NCBI RefSeq assembly: GCF_002090135.1
Contig: NZ_BBRL01000006.1
Span: 1-64,000, forward strand
DNA from: Demequina sp. NBRC 110055
Lineage (GTDB): Bacteria > Actinomycetota > Actinomycetes > Actinomycetales > Demequinaceae
DNA: 64,000 nt
Reading direction: 5' to 3'
Shown: piece by piece, positions 51,094 to 58,600 of the stretch
Layout of the letters: the number at the start of each line of letters is the position of its first letter
Numbering within the stretch: position 1 is the first letter of the stretch
Program-made: the position numbers and the translations under genes
The notes under the pieces: model-generated
The model's database searches: none
Seen by the model: only the letters and a program-made list of their open reading frames with translations
Told to the model about the DNA's origin: nothing

Positions 51094-51715
51094 GCCGCGA
51101 TTATCGGCGTGCTCGCGCTCGACCCTGAGTTGCGCGGTTCTCGCGCTCGGTCTCGCGCTACGCTCACTGGGCAGCGTCGAGCACCCGCCGGCCTTTACCT
51201 CGACTTGACTGTCTTTACCCGTGCGTTGCCCCATAGCACACCCTGTCAACTTGTGCAACATTTTGCTTAATATTGCGTGCGCTTTACCTGTGGTTCTCGA
51301 CCGTCTCCGAGCTCGACGACCCGCGCGGCCCCACCCCGTCGTCCATGCCCCATCGGGCACAAGCTGACACCCAGATGGGTAGCGTCTGGGGCGCGAGGGG
51401 CCCCGCAGTCGAGTCCGAAGGACGCGCGCAGCGCGCCGCGAAGCGGATCGACGGAGCCAGCGGGGACGCGGGGGACCCCAGGCAGCGACCGCACGTCGGC
51501 GCGACAGCCGCCGACAACCGGCGAAAACTCGACCACGCGGCCCGAAGGGCCACGGAAGAAGCCCCAGGAGGCCGGAATACCAGGCTAAATACCACGTCGG
51601 CCCGGCTGGCTCGTTCTGATAGCCATAACTGTGGAAAGGCTGGAACGGGGGCGCGCGGGGCGCGCAAGCGAAGCGGCGGCCCGCCGCCGCCGTCCCACCT
51701 GATCGCGGGGGAGAC
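51094..51715. other. Phage region without a convincing gene; candidate origin/packaging zone
   Basis: About 620 bp with no frame of good coding character. It has a short AT-rich patch (51245-51290), a 7-bp-stem hairpin (GTCGGCG at 51495-51501 with CGCCGAC at 51509-51515), and purine-rich G runs. A minus-strand promoter-like pair TTGCAC, 17 nt, TATGGG occurs at 51258-51230. In small inoviruses the main non-coding stretch usually holds the replication origins and the packaging signal. Confidence 0.45.
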
Positions 51716-51916
51716 CTACCAGAGCTTCCCGTACTTGAGATAGAACGCCCAGTTGCTCATCTCACGAGACTCCTCGGTGCATACGGCTTGACTCCCGTGC
51801 TTGTTGGCGCATCGCGTATTGGCCTCGACAAGATCCCAGTAGTCAGGCTCGAGCATCTTGTACGCCACGATCACGGCAACGATTACGCTCAGAATTACCA
51901 GCCAGTTTCTTCTCAC
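51716..51916 (-). CDS. Minus-strand membrane-anchored small protein (66 residues)
   Basis: GTG 51916 is preceded by GAGGGGG. An N-terminal signal anchor (RRNWLVILSVIVAVIVAYKML) is followed by an extracytoplasmic part with two Cys (NTRCANKHGSQAVCTEE) that could form a disulphide. It is divergent from the ssDNA-binding candidate. A role in superinfection immunity is possible but speculative. Confidence 0.55.
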   Translation of the reverse strand: MRRNWLVILSVIVAVIVAYKMLEPDYWDLVEANTRCANKHGSQAVCTEESREMSNWAFYLKYGKLW

Positions 51917-51974
51917 GGTGACCCCCTCAGTCAGTCGTACATAGCCTAGCGACACGCCTTTTGACTCTGAGTGC

Positions 51975-52003
51975 TTGCGCGGTGTAGGGCGCGGGTGTAT
52001 GTT
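51975..52003 (+). promoter_or_regulatory. Candidate phage promoter before the ssDNA-binding gene
   Basis: TTGCGC (51975-51980), a 17-nt spacer and TATGTT (51998-52003), in the divergent gap between the minus-strand membrane gene and the plus-strand genes. In the circular genome it would drive the ssDNA-binding candidate and, past the hairpin, the restored zinc-ribbon gene and coat cluster. Confidence 0.45.
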
Positions 52004-52069
52004 CGCCGCATCGGCCTACCCGGGCCGGACCCGACTGCAATCGGGGAGATACTGAACAAGGGATTCATC

Positions 52070-52351
52070 ATGGCTGACGCCACTTCTGACTACCTGGTGC
52101 TGAACCGCACCAAGAACACTTTCACGCCCAAGGACGAGAGCGAGCCGGTGACCTTCTTCCAGGCGCTCCTGTTCGACGTGACTACCAAGGCCCTCGCGGT
52201 GTTCCGCTCCAAGGAGATCGGTGATTTCGACACGCTGATCGCCGGTGAGGTCGTCCAGGACTTCGAGGCCCGCGTCGACACGCCCACCCAGATTCAGGCG
52301 ACGATGCTGCGGCCGACCAGCGCCGGTGGCTTCGGCGGCGAGTCCTTCTAG
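52070..52351 (+). CDS. Candidate phage single-stranded DNA-binding protein (gV-like)
   Basis: A 93-residue predicted small beta-barrel (DYLVLNRTKNTFTPKDESEPVTFFQALLFDVTTKALAVFRSKEIGDFDTLIAGEVVQDFEARVDT...). The C-terminus GGFGGESF is Gly-rich and ends acidic-Ser-Phe, like the interaction tip of SSB proteins. Size and its position near rep fit the gene V-type protein that coats progeny ssDNA. Assignment is by features, not clear homology. A strong hairpin follows 5 bp after its stop. Confidence 0.55.
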   Translation: MADATSDYLVLNRTKNTFTPKDESEPVTFFQALLFDVTTKALAVFRSKEIGDFDTLIAGEVVQDFEARVDTPTQIQATMLRPTSAGGFGGESF

Positions 52352-52356
52352 AAAAG

Positions 52357-52396
52357 GGTCAGCCCCGGGCGGCTGCAACCGGCCCGGGGCCTGACC
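52357..52396 (+). terminator. Strong hairpin after the ssDNA-binding candidate
   Basis: GGTCAGCCCCGGGC (52357-52370), an 11-nt loop, then GCCCGGGG, one bulged C and CTGACC up to 52396: a 14-bp stem without a U-tract. It separates the ssDNA-binding gene from the split zinc-ribbon gene. It may be an attenuating terminator or the packaging hairpin. Confidence 0.7.
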
Positions 52397-52435
52397 TCCT
52401 CAGCGGAGATACCTTACGCACAAGGAGATCTAGAA

Positions 52436-52512
52436 ATGAGTTTACGCCGTAAGCGCCCCGTGATGCCACAAGCATCTACCAGGGAAAACCCGTGTAACGC
52501 CGATAATGTGCA
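52436..52512 (+). CDS. Zinc-ribbon protein, 5' part of the phage gene split by integration
   Basis: ATG 52436 follows a strong Shine-Dalgarno (AAGGAGAT, 52422-52429) and encodes the basic N-terminus MSLRRKRPVMPQASTRENPC, then NADNV from the XerC arm and central region. In the prophage the frame runs out into chromosomal DNA and stops at 52690, giving an 84-residue chimera. In the excised circle it continues at 44541 to 44781: 77 + 241 nt = 318 nt, exactly 106 codons. Confidence 0.75.
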
Positions 52513-52523
52513 TTATGTCAGTT
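52496..52523 (+). other. dif: dif-like Xer recombination site (attR, complete)
   Basis: XerC arm AACGCCGATAA (52496-52506), central TGTGCA (52507-52512), XerD arm TTATGTCAGTT (52513-52523). It matches E. coli dif at 18 of 28 positions, including ATAA-TGT in the left half and TTATGT at the start of the XerD arm. The XerD arm and everything to its right are chromosomal. Flanking polarity signals (GGGGGAG orientation, gene direction) converge here, so it is probably the chromosome-dimer resolution site, regenerated by the phage. Confidence 0.85.
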
Positions 52524-52775
52524 TGAGTGCGAATGGCCCGCTCGCACCATCGCCCCCACCGAACGCCACGACAACACCGACGCCACAGACAGCGCGGATA
52601 ACACGGAGCCGACCGACAGCCACGAACCGATCGACAGGATCGAGCCCGACGAGCCGATGCTCAGCACAGAGTCCGTGGAGCCAATGCTGAGGATCGAACG
52701 GTTGCTGCCGATGGACAACACGGACCGATGCGACGCGATCGACTTCCAGGACCGGTGAGACATGCGCGGGGTCAC
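52518..52775 (-). CDS. Short LSIGS-repeat protein next to dif
   Basis: About 81-85 residues (ATG 52775 or 52763). Nine-residue repeats of the type S-(V/I)-L-S-I-G-S-x-x recur four or five times (RSVLSIGSN, RSILSIGST, DSVLSIGSS, GSILSIGSW), then degenerate LSVGSVLSALSVASVLS. The regular small/hydrophobic spacing suggests a beta-solenoid-like fold. At DNA level it is an array of 27-bp degenerate repeats. Its stop codon (52518-52520) lies inside the XerD arm of dif. Function unknown. Confidence 0.6.
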   Translation of the reverse strand: MTPRMSHRSWKSIASHRSVLSIGSNRSILSIGSTDSVLSIGSSGSILSIGSWLSVGSVLSALSVASVLSWRSVGAMVRAGHSHSN

Positions 52776-52855
52776 GAGGTCGACTCTAGGACGCGCGTCA
52801 CGCTTGCGCGAGCTGACGGCGCCTGCCAGGCTCGATGCAACACCTAGGGGGAAAG

Positions 52856-53143
52856 ATGTCGTGGCGACTCACCGTTGTGGGCGCGCTCGTCGTGCTTGGC
52901 GCGACCGGCTGTGCGGATCCCGGCGAGCCGAATCCGACGGCATCTCTCACGGCCGTCGTCGCCACACCCGTTCCCGATCTCATGGGAATGACTCTCGACG
53001 AGGCTGCCGACGAGATCGAGGCCGTCACCGGCTCACGGCCAGAAATCATGATGGAGACGGACGGCGTGGTCGTCGATCAGTCGCCAGCTCCCGGCGAACC
53101 GATCCCCGAAAACGGCACGATCGGCATGGAGTTCTCTCAGTGA
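52856..53143 (+). CDS. Small lipoprotein with PASTA-like domain
   Basis: A 95-residue protein with a lipoprotein signal peptide and lipobox (LVVLGATGCAD, lipidated Cys near residue 19). The mature part resembles one PASTA repeat: PVPDLMGMTLDEAADEIEAV...VVDQSPAPGEPIPENGTIGMEFSQ. PASTA modules bind peptidoglycan or muropeptides. ATG 52856 follows AGGGGGAAAG. Its stop overlaps the next GTG, so the two genes form a unit. Confidence 0.8.
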   Translation: MSWRLTVVGALVVLGATGCADPGEPNPTASLTAVVATPVPDLMGMTLDEAADEIEAVTGSRPEIMMETDGVVVDQSPAPGEPIPENGTIGMEFSQ

Positions 53144-54231
53144 GTGCGTCACCGGCTTTCGCCGGCCCGCGCGGGCGGAGGTTCCTGCTCGCAGTGGCGA
53201 CCCGGATGTCCGATGCCGTACGCACCATGGTCTTTCACGTCGGCTACGACCTCGACCCGGGCGCGGGAACGTCGACGGTCATGTTTGGCTGGACCGACGC
53301 TAAGGGGCAGACCGTGGCGCCTCCCGACATGCCTCACTACCAGGTAGCGGATGTCGCGCGCGAGATCAGTGACCTCGACCTCATGGCGATGACCACCGCC
53401 GATGTCTGGGAGTCACTCGTCGAGGCCGTCGACGAGGCCGCCTACTGGCAGCCTCCACGAGGCGAGGACATTCTCGCGTCTCGACCCGAACTCGACGGCC
53501 CGTTGGCGCGCGTCGGCGCCGCGGTAATCGGACACGGCCTCCTCCCCCGGCCCGACGGTGCCGCATACGCGGTGATCCACGTCCGCGACGGCGAGGCGAA
53601 CGCGCGCTGGCCCACGGCATCGGCCGGCCACGACCTCCTCGAGGGCTGGATCACCGGCACCCGCGAGGACGAGCGGGGCGCTGAGCGCGACTGGCCGCGT
53701 GACCCTCGCGCGAGCTACAGCGGCGCCTGGTGGTCCACTCCCCCGCACGGCCTGGTGGTCTCGACTCCCTCCTCGACAGGCATCGGCCCCTGGGGCCTCT
53801 CCCTCGTGGAGGACGCGTTCGGCGAGACGGAGGCGATGACCGCTCCCGTCCTCGCCAAGCCTGAGGCGCGCGTGCGCGTCATCGAAACACGCGACGACTG
53901 GGTGGCCCTGTGCCGCGCGGCGCCCCTGGAGGTGACCGCGTCCAAGCGACACGACTGGTTCCACACCACCGGCCGCGATGACGTGCGTTGGGTCGTCCCC
54001 GATTGGTCGGCCATCGCAGCAGACTGGGACGCCGTGCACCTCACCCTCGCCGCATACCTGGACCTCGCGGGGCGCCCGCTCGACGTGTTCGAGGGCGTCG
54101 CAAGCGTCATCGCCGGCTGGAACCCCGGCTCCACGTATTGGTTCCGGGGCGCGAGCGTGGACCATGCCGCCTACGCGAACTGGGTGCGGGCCGATCAAGG
54201 CGCGCCATGGCAGCCGGCTGACATCGGCTGA
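53140..54231 (+). CDS. Hypothetical protein (363 residues)
   Basis: GTG 53140 overlaps the lipoprotein stop. A soluble, Trp-rich, acidic protein with no signal peptide or membrane helix. Recognisable stretches include GSTYWFRGASVDHAAYANW near the C-terminus and HDWFHTTGRDDVRWVVPDWSAIAADWDAVHLTLAAYLDLAG. I do not recognise the family. Two GGGGGAG motifs on its template strand follow the dif polarity rather than its own direction. Confidence 0.75.
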   Translation: MSASPAFAGPRGRRFLLAVATRMSDAVRTMVFHVGYDLDPGAGTSTVMFGWTDAKGQTVAPPDMPHYQVADVAREISDLDLMAMTTADVWESLVEAVDEAAYWQPPRGEDILASRPELDGPLARVGAAVIGHGLLPRPDGAAYAVIHVRDGEANARWPTASAGHDLLEGWITGTREDERGAERDWPRDPRASYSGAWWSTPPHGLVVSTPSSTGIGPWGLSLVEDAFGETEAMTAPVLAKPEARVRVIETRDDWVALCRAAPLEVTASKRHDWFHTTGRDDVRWVVPDWSAIAADWDAVHLTLAAYLDLAGRPLDVFEGVASVIAGWNPGSTYWFRGASVDHAAYANWVRADQGAPWQPADIG

Positions 54232-54334
54232 CCTCCCGCCCTTGTCCGCGCGCCTGCCCGGGGCGGCACCGACGCGACGATATGCTCTCTACCAGCGCCG
54301 ATGTACGCGCCACCCTGAGAAGGCTGGAGGAGCG

Positions 54335-55003
54335 ATGACCGAGACTATCGACACGGCAGACATCACGACGAGGTGGCGCGAGCTCCATGACGAGTTTGGC
54401 ACGGCCCGCGCCCACGCACGCGGCGCCGATCCCGCGCTGCTCACCGATCGGGGTAGCGCCGTCGTTCTGACCGCGCCGCATGCCACCAAGCACTACCGTG
54501 CCGGCGCTCTGAAGCAGGCGGACTTGCACACCGGGTCACTCACGATGTTGGCCGGCGAGGTGGCCCAGGTGTCCACGGTGGTCGTCACGCGGGCACGCCA
54601 CGAGTGGGAGACGTGGGACGAGCGAGACGACGAGTTCACGCGTCACTTGCGCGACCTCAGGGCTCCCGCCCGCATGGTCGTGGACATTCACGGCATGAGT
54701 GACCGCCACGGCCCCGACTTCTGCCTGGGAACCGGACCCCAGCCGGGCGCTCTCGAGGAGATGGCGGTCGACATCCTGCGCGAGGAGCTCCAATCGTTCG
54801 ACGTGGCCGTCGATGCGCCCTTCGATGCCAGCCCGCACTACACGGTCACGAGCCTCGCGCAGCAGCATCTCGGACTCGCAGGACTCCAGATCGAGGTCGC
54901 AGCGCGCTGGCGCAGCCCCCACGACGATGCCGCCGCCCCGGCGGTCACGGCCCTGTCGAGCGCCCTGACGGTGGTCGACGAGGCCCTGCGCCTCGCGGCG
55001 TAG
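54335..55003 (+). CDS. N-formylglutamate amidohydrolase-like protein
   Basis: A 222-residue protein. VVLTAPHATKHYR near residue 46 and VVDIHGMSDRHGPDF near residue 112 resemble the metal-binding His motifs of the N-formylglutamate deformylase (HutG-like) fold. The real substrate is unknown and no histidine-utilisation genes are nearby. GGAGGAG precedes ATG 54335; TATGCT at 54281-54286 is a candidate -10. It is convergent with the flavodoxin-like gene. Confidence 0.6.
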   Translation: MTETIDTADITTRWRELHDEFGTARAHARGADPALLTDRGSAVVLTAPHATKHYRAGALKQADLHTGSLTMLAGEVAQVSTVVVTRARHEWETWDERDDEFTRHLRDLRAPARMVVDIHGMSDRHGPDFCLGTGPQPGALEEMAVDILREELQSFDVAVDAPFDASPHYTVTSLAQQHLGLAGLQIEVAARWRSPHDDAAAPAVTALSSALTVVDEALRLAA

Positions 55004-55021
55004 CCTCCGGTCTCGTCGCCG

Positions 55022-55519
55022 CTACAGCGCCGCGACCGCCCTCAGCTCGGTCGCCACGCCGTGAGCCCAGTCGCGGATCTGTGCGAAGTCGCGGAAGTCG
55101 CCCTTGGGCGGGTTGAGGGCGCGGATGATGGCCTTCTCCCCTGCGTTGAGCTTCTCGTAGTCGAGGGCGCCGTCAAAGGTCTTGTGCTCACGAGCGGCAA
55201 TCAGCGAGGTCAGTTCCTTCGCCTCGTTGAACTCCTGATGCGGCTGCTTCACGGTGGCCATCCCCACGGAGAACAGCCACACGTCTCGGTGGCGCAACTC
55301 CTCGGCGTTTTCGCGGACGAGGCCGGAGGCATCGCGGCGCCACAGGCCGCCGTACACCGCGGAACCCACGATGATCGCGTCATAGAAGTGCACGCCGCCC
55401 ACCTCGAAGGCCTCGGCGACGTCGACGTCGAAGCCGAGCGCCGTCAACTCTTCGGCGACGGCGACACCCACCTCGCGGGTGGATCCGTACTTTGAACCCG
55501 TAGCGACGAGAACCTTCAT
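55022..55519 (-). CDS. Flavodoxin-domain protein
   Basis: A 165-residue flavodoxin-like protein. The FMN phosphate loop ATGSKYGSTREVG lies at residues 6-18, and IIVGSAVYGGLWRRDA near residue 49 fits the isoalloxazine region. It resembles the HemG/protoporphyrinogen oxidase-like flavodoxin family, but its electron partner is unknown. Shine-Dalgarno AGGAGG precedes the ATG. Confidence 0.85.
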   Translation of the reverse strand: MKVLVATGSKYGSTREVGVAVAEELTALGFDVDVAEAFEVGGVHFYDAIIVGSAVYGGLWRRDASGLVRENAEELRHRDVWLFSVGMATVKQPHQEFNEAKELTSLIAAREHKTFDGALDYEKLNAGEKAIIRALNPPKGDFRDFAQIRDWAHGVATELRAVAAL

Positions 55520-55645
55520 GATGACCTCCTCCTGTGCTCACTCCAGTGTCACAGGCGGACGGTCGGATGTCGGGGGACCTACGTCCTCAAATCGTTTACC
55601 AGGCGCTTCTCACCACCGCCCGGCTGCCCCGCCACGCTCACCCCG

Positions 55646-58600
55646 TCACTCGACGACCAGGATCAGGTCTCCCCCATGCAGGGCCTGAGCGCCGTCGATC
55701 GCGATCCGTGACACGGTGCCGCTGACGGGCGCCGTGATCGAGGACTCCATCTTCATCGCCTCGATCAACGCGATGGTCTGACCACTCTCGACGGTGTCGC
55801 CCTCGGCGACGGTGACGGTGACCATCCCCGAGAAGGGCGCGCCGATCGAGCCGGCCGAGGCATCGGCCTTCTCTCGCTCGACGATGTCGACGGAGGCGGC
55901 CTCGTCACGGATCTGAACCGGGCGCAGGGAGCCGTTGTAGTTGAACATCGCGGTGCGCTCGCCGTGGTCATCGGGCTCGCCCAGCGCCTCGAGCGAGACG
56001 ATGATCTCCTTGCCCTCGTCGAGCCGGACGGTGACTTCCTCACCGGAGCCAACGGTCATGCCGTAGAGGTAGTGGAAGGTGTCCACCACCGAGATGTCGC
56101 CGTACGTGTCGACCGCGACGTCGAAGTCGTCCGCGGGGCCGGGGAACAGCAGGTGGTTGAGGCGCCTGCGGCGCTCGGGCCCGGCCGATGCGAGGGATGC
56201 CTTGTCGTCCTCGCTTAGCTCGGCGCGGGGCTTGGATCCGCCCCGGCCCTCGAGAGCCTTGGAACGGAACGGCTCCGGCCAGCCCGCGGGCGGATCGCCC
56301 AGTTCGCCCTGGAGGAAGCCGATGACCGAGTCGGGCAGGTCGTACTCCTGAGGGTTGGCCTCGAAGTCCGCGGGGTCCACTCCCCCGGCAACGAGGTTCA
56401 ACGCAAGGTCACCGACCACCTTGGAGGACGGCGTGACCTTGACGAGGCGGCCGAGGATCCGGTCCGCGGCGGCGTACATGTCCTCGATCTGCTCGAACTT
56501 GTCTGCCAACCCCAGCGAGATCGCCTGCTGGCGCAGGTTCGAGAGCTGCCCGCCAGGGATCTCGTGACGGTACACACGTCCCGTCGGCCCTGGTAGACCG
56601 GACTCGAACGGGCCGTAGAGCTTGCGTACGGCCTCCCAGTACGGCTCGAGGTCGAGCGCCGCGTCGAGCGGGATCTCGGTCTGACGCGTCGTGTACTCCA
56701 TCGCGGCGATGAGGGCGCTCATGGGCGGCTGAGACGTGGTGCCCGCCATCGCCGAGTTGGCGACGTCGACGGCGTCCACGCCGGCCTCGGCCGCAGCGAG
56801 CAGGGTGGCCACCTGGCCTCCCGTCGTGTCGTGAGTATGCAGGTGCACCGGCAGGTCGAAGCGCTTGCGCAGGGCGTCGACCAGCACGAACACCGATGCG
56901 GGGCGCAGTAGGCCCGCCATGTCCTTCACCGCGAGGATGTGCGCTCCGGCGTCGACCAACTGCTCCGCGAGGCGCAGGTAGTAGTCGAGCGTGTAGATCT
57001 TCTCGTCGGGAGAGATGAGGTTGCCGGTGTAGCACAGCGTCGCCTCGGCGACCGATTGCCCCGTGTCGCGCACCGCCTGGATGGCCGGACGCATCTGGTC
57101 GACGTCGTTGAGGGCGTCGAAGATACGGAAGATGTCGATGCCGGTGGAGGTGGCCTCCTCGACGAACGCATGTGCGACCTCGTCCGGGTACGGCGTGTAG
57201 CCGACGGTATTGCGCCCACGCAGGAGCATCTGGAGGGCGATGTTGGGCATGGCCTCGCGCAGGTCCGCGAGGCGCAGCCATGGGTCCTCCGAGAGGAACC
57301 GCATGGCGACGTCATACGTCGCTCCGCCCCAGCATTCGATCGAGAACAGCTCGGGCATCATGCGGGCGGTGTGGCCCGCGGCGCCCAGAAGGTCGTAGGT
57401 TCGCACACGCGTCGCGAGCAGCGACTGGTGGGCGTCGCGCATGGTGGTATCCGTGAGGCGCAGGCGCGTCTCGGCGCGCAGCGCCTGGGCAAAGCCCTCG
57501 GGGCCTAGTTCGATCAGCTGCTGGCGTGTGCCATCCGAAGGTGCGGCGTCGAGGTCGATGGATGGCAGCTTCGTGCGGGGCGACACCATGGCGGTCGGCG
57601 GCTCCCCATGGGCGCGGTTCACCGTGCGGTGGCCGAGGAACGTCAGGAGCTTGGTAGAGCGCTCGGCGTTCTCGGGCACCTCGAGCAACTGCGGGTTGTT
57701 CTCGATGAAGGCGGTGGTCACTCCCCCGGCACGGAACGACTCGTCGGCGAGCACCGCGCGCAGGAACCGAATGTTGTTGGTGACGCCGCGGATGCGGAAC
57801 TCCGCCAGCGCGCGCGAGGCCCGCCGCACGGCCTGGTCGAAGTCGTGACCACGACACGTGAGCTTGACGAGCATCGAGTCGAAATGCCCCGTGATCTCGT
57901 TGCCGGCCATACCCGTCGCGCCGTCGAGGCGCACTCCAGCGCCGCCAGGCGAACGGTAGGCGACGATCTTCCCCGTATCGGGAAGGAAGCCATTGAGGGG
58001 GTCCTCGGTGGTGATGCGGGTCTGCACGGCGAAGCCCCGCGTGGCGATCTCCTCCTGACGGATGCCGATCTGCTCGAGCGTCTCGCCCGCGGCGATCCTG
58101 AGCTGGGCTGCGACGAGATCGACGCCCGTGACCTCCTCGGTCACCGTGTGCTCCACCTGGATGCGCGGGTTCATCTCAATGAAGACGTGCTGGCCCGCGC
58201 GCTCGCCCTCGGTGGCGAGCAGGAACTCCACGGTGCCCGCGTTGACGTAGCCGATGGAGCGGGCAAACTTCACGGCGTCGGCGCACAGCGCCTCGCGGAT
58301 GGCCGGGTCCAGGGCGGGCGCCGGGGCGATCTCGACCACCTTCTGGTGGCGGCGCTGCACGGAGCAGTCGCGCTCGTACAGGTGCACGATGTTTCCGGTG
58401 CCGTCGGCGAGGATCTGCACCTCGATGTGGCGCGGACCGAGCACGGCCTGCTCGAGGAACACGGTCGGGTCACCAAAGGCGGTCTCGGCCTCTCGCATCG
58501 CGGACGCGAGCGACTCGGGCAGCGCCTCACGGGTCTCGACGCGGCGCATGCCTCGGCCGCCGCCCCCAGCGACCGCCTTCACGAAGACGGGGAAACCGAT

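Larger units (their letters stand above)
44535..52512 (+). mobile_element. Inovirus (filamentous phage) prophage integrated at dif
   Basis: An element of about 7.97 kb bounded by an 18-bp repeat at a Xer site. Contents in order: zinc-ribbon gene (3' part), a run of tiny overlapping membrane-protein genes, a major coat protein, a hairpin, an adsorption protein, a pVI-like protein, a small gene, a Zot/pI ATPase, an overlapping membrane protein, an HUH Rep, two minus-strand genes, a candidate ssDNA-binding protein, and the 5' part of the zinc-ribbon gene. No integrase is encoded, as expected for phages that use host XerC/XerD. Composition is less GC-rich than the flanks, most clearly in the adsorption gene. 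Filamentous phages of Gram-positive bacteria are rarely described (Propionibacterium phage B5 is one). Confidence 0.92.

Noticed and set aside
51273-51743. Long + strand frame (156 codons) in the phage non-coding zone
   Set aside because: Low-complexity Arg/Ala/Pro composition, no ribosome binding site and no codon-position bias; it behaves as a chance GC-rich frame.
44541-52512. A phage-encoded integrase or transposase
   Set aside because: No frame shows tyrosine- or serine-recombinase or DDE motifs; integration is explained by the Xer site.
52436-52690. 84-residue gene across the right junction as a genuine fusion gene
   Set aside because: Only the first 25 codons are phage sequence; the rest reads antisense through the LSIGS-repeat gene with no coding character of its own. 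It is better explained as a by-product of integration.
52518-52775. LSIGS repeats as a CRISPR-like array
   Set aside because: The repeats are short, degenerate, contiguous and in frame; there are no spacers or cas genes. No CRISPR array was seen in the window.
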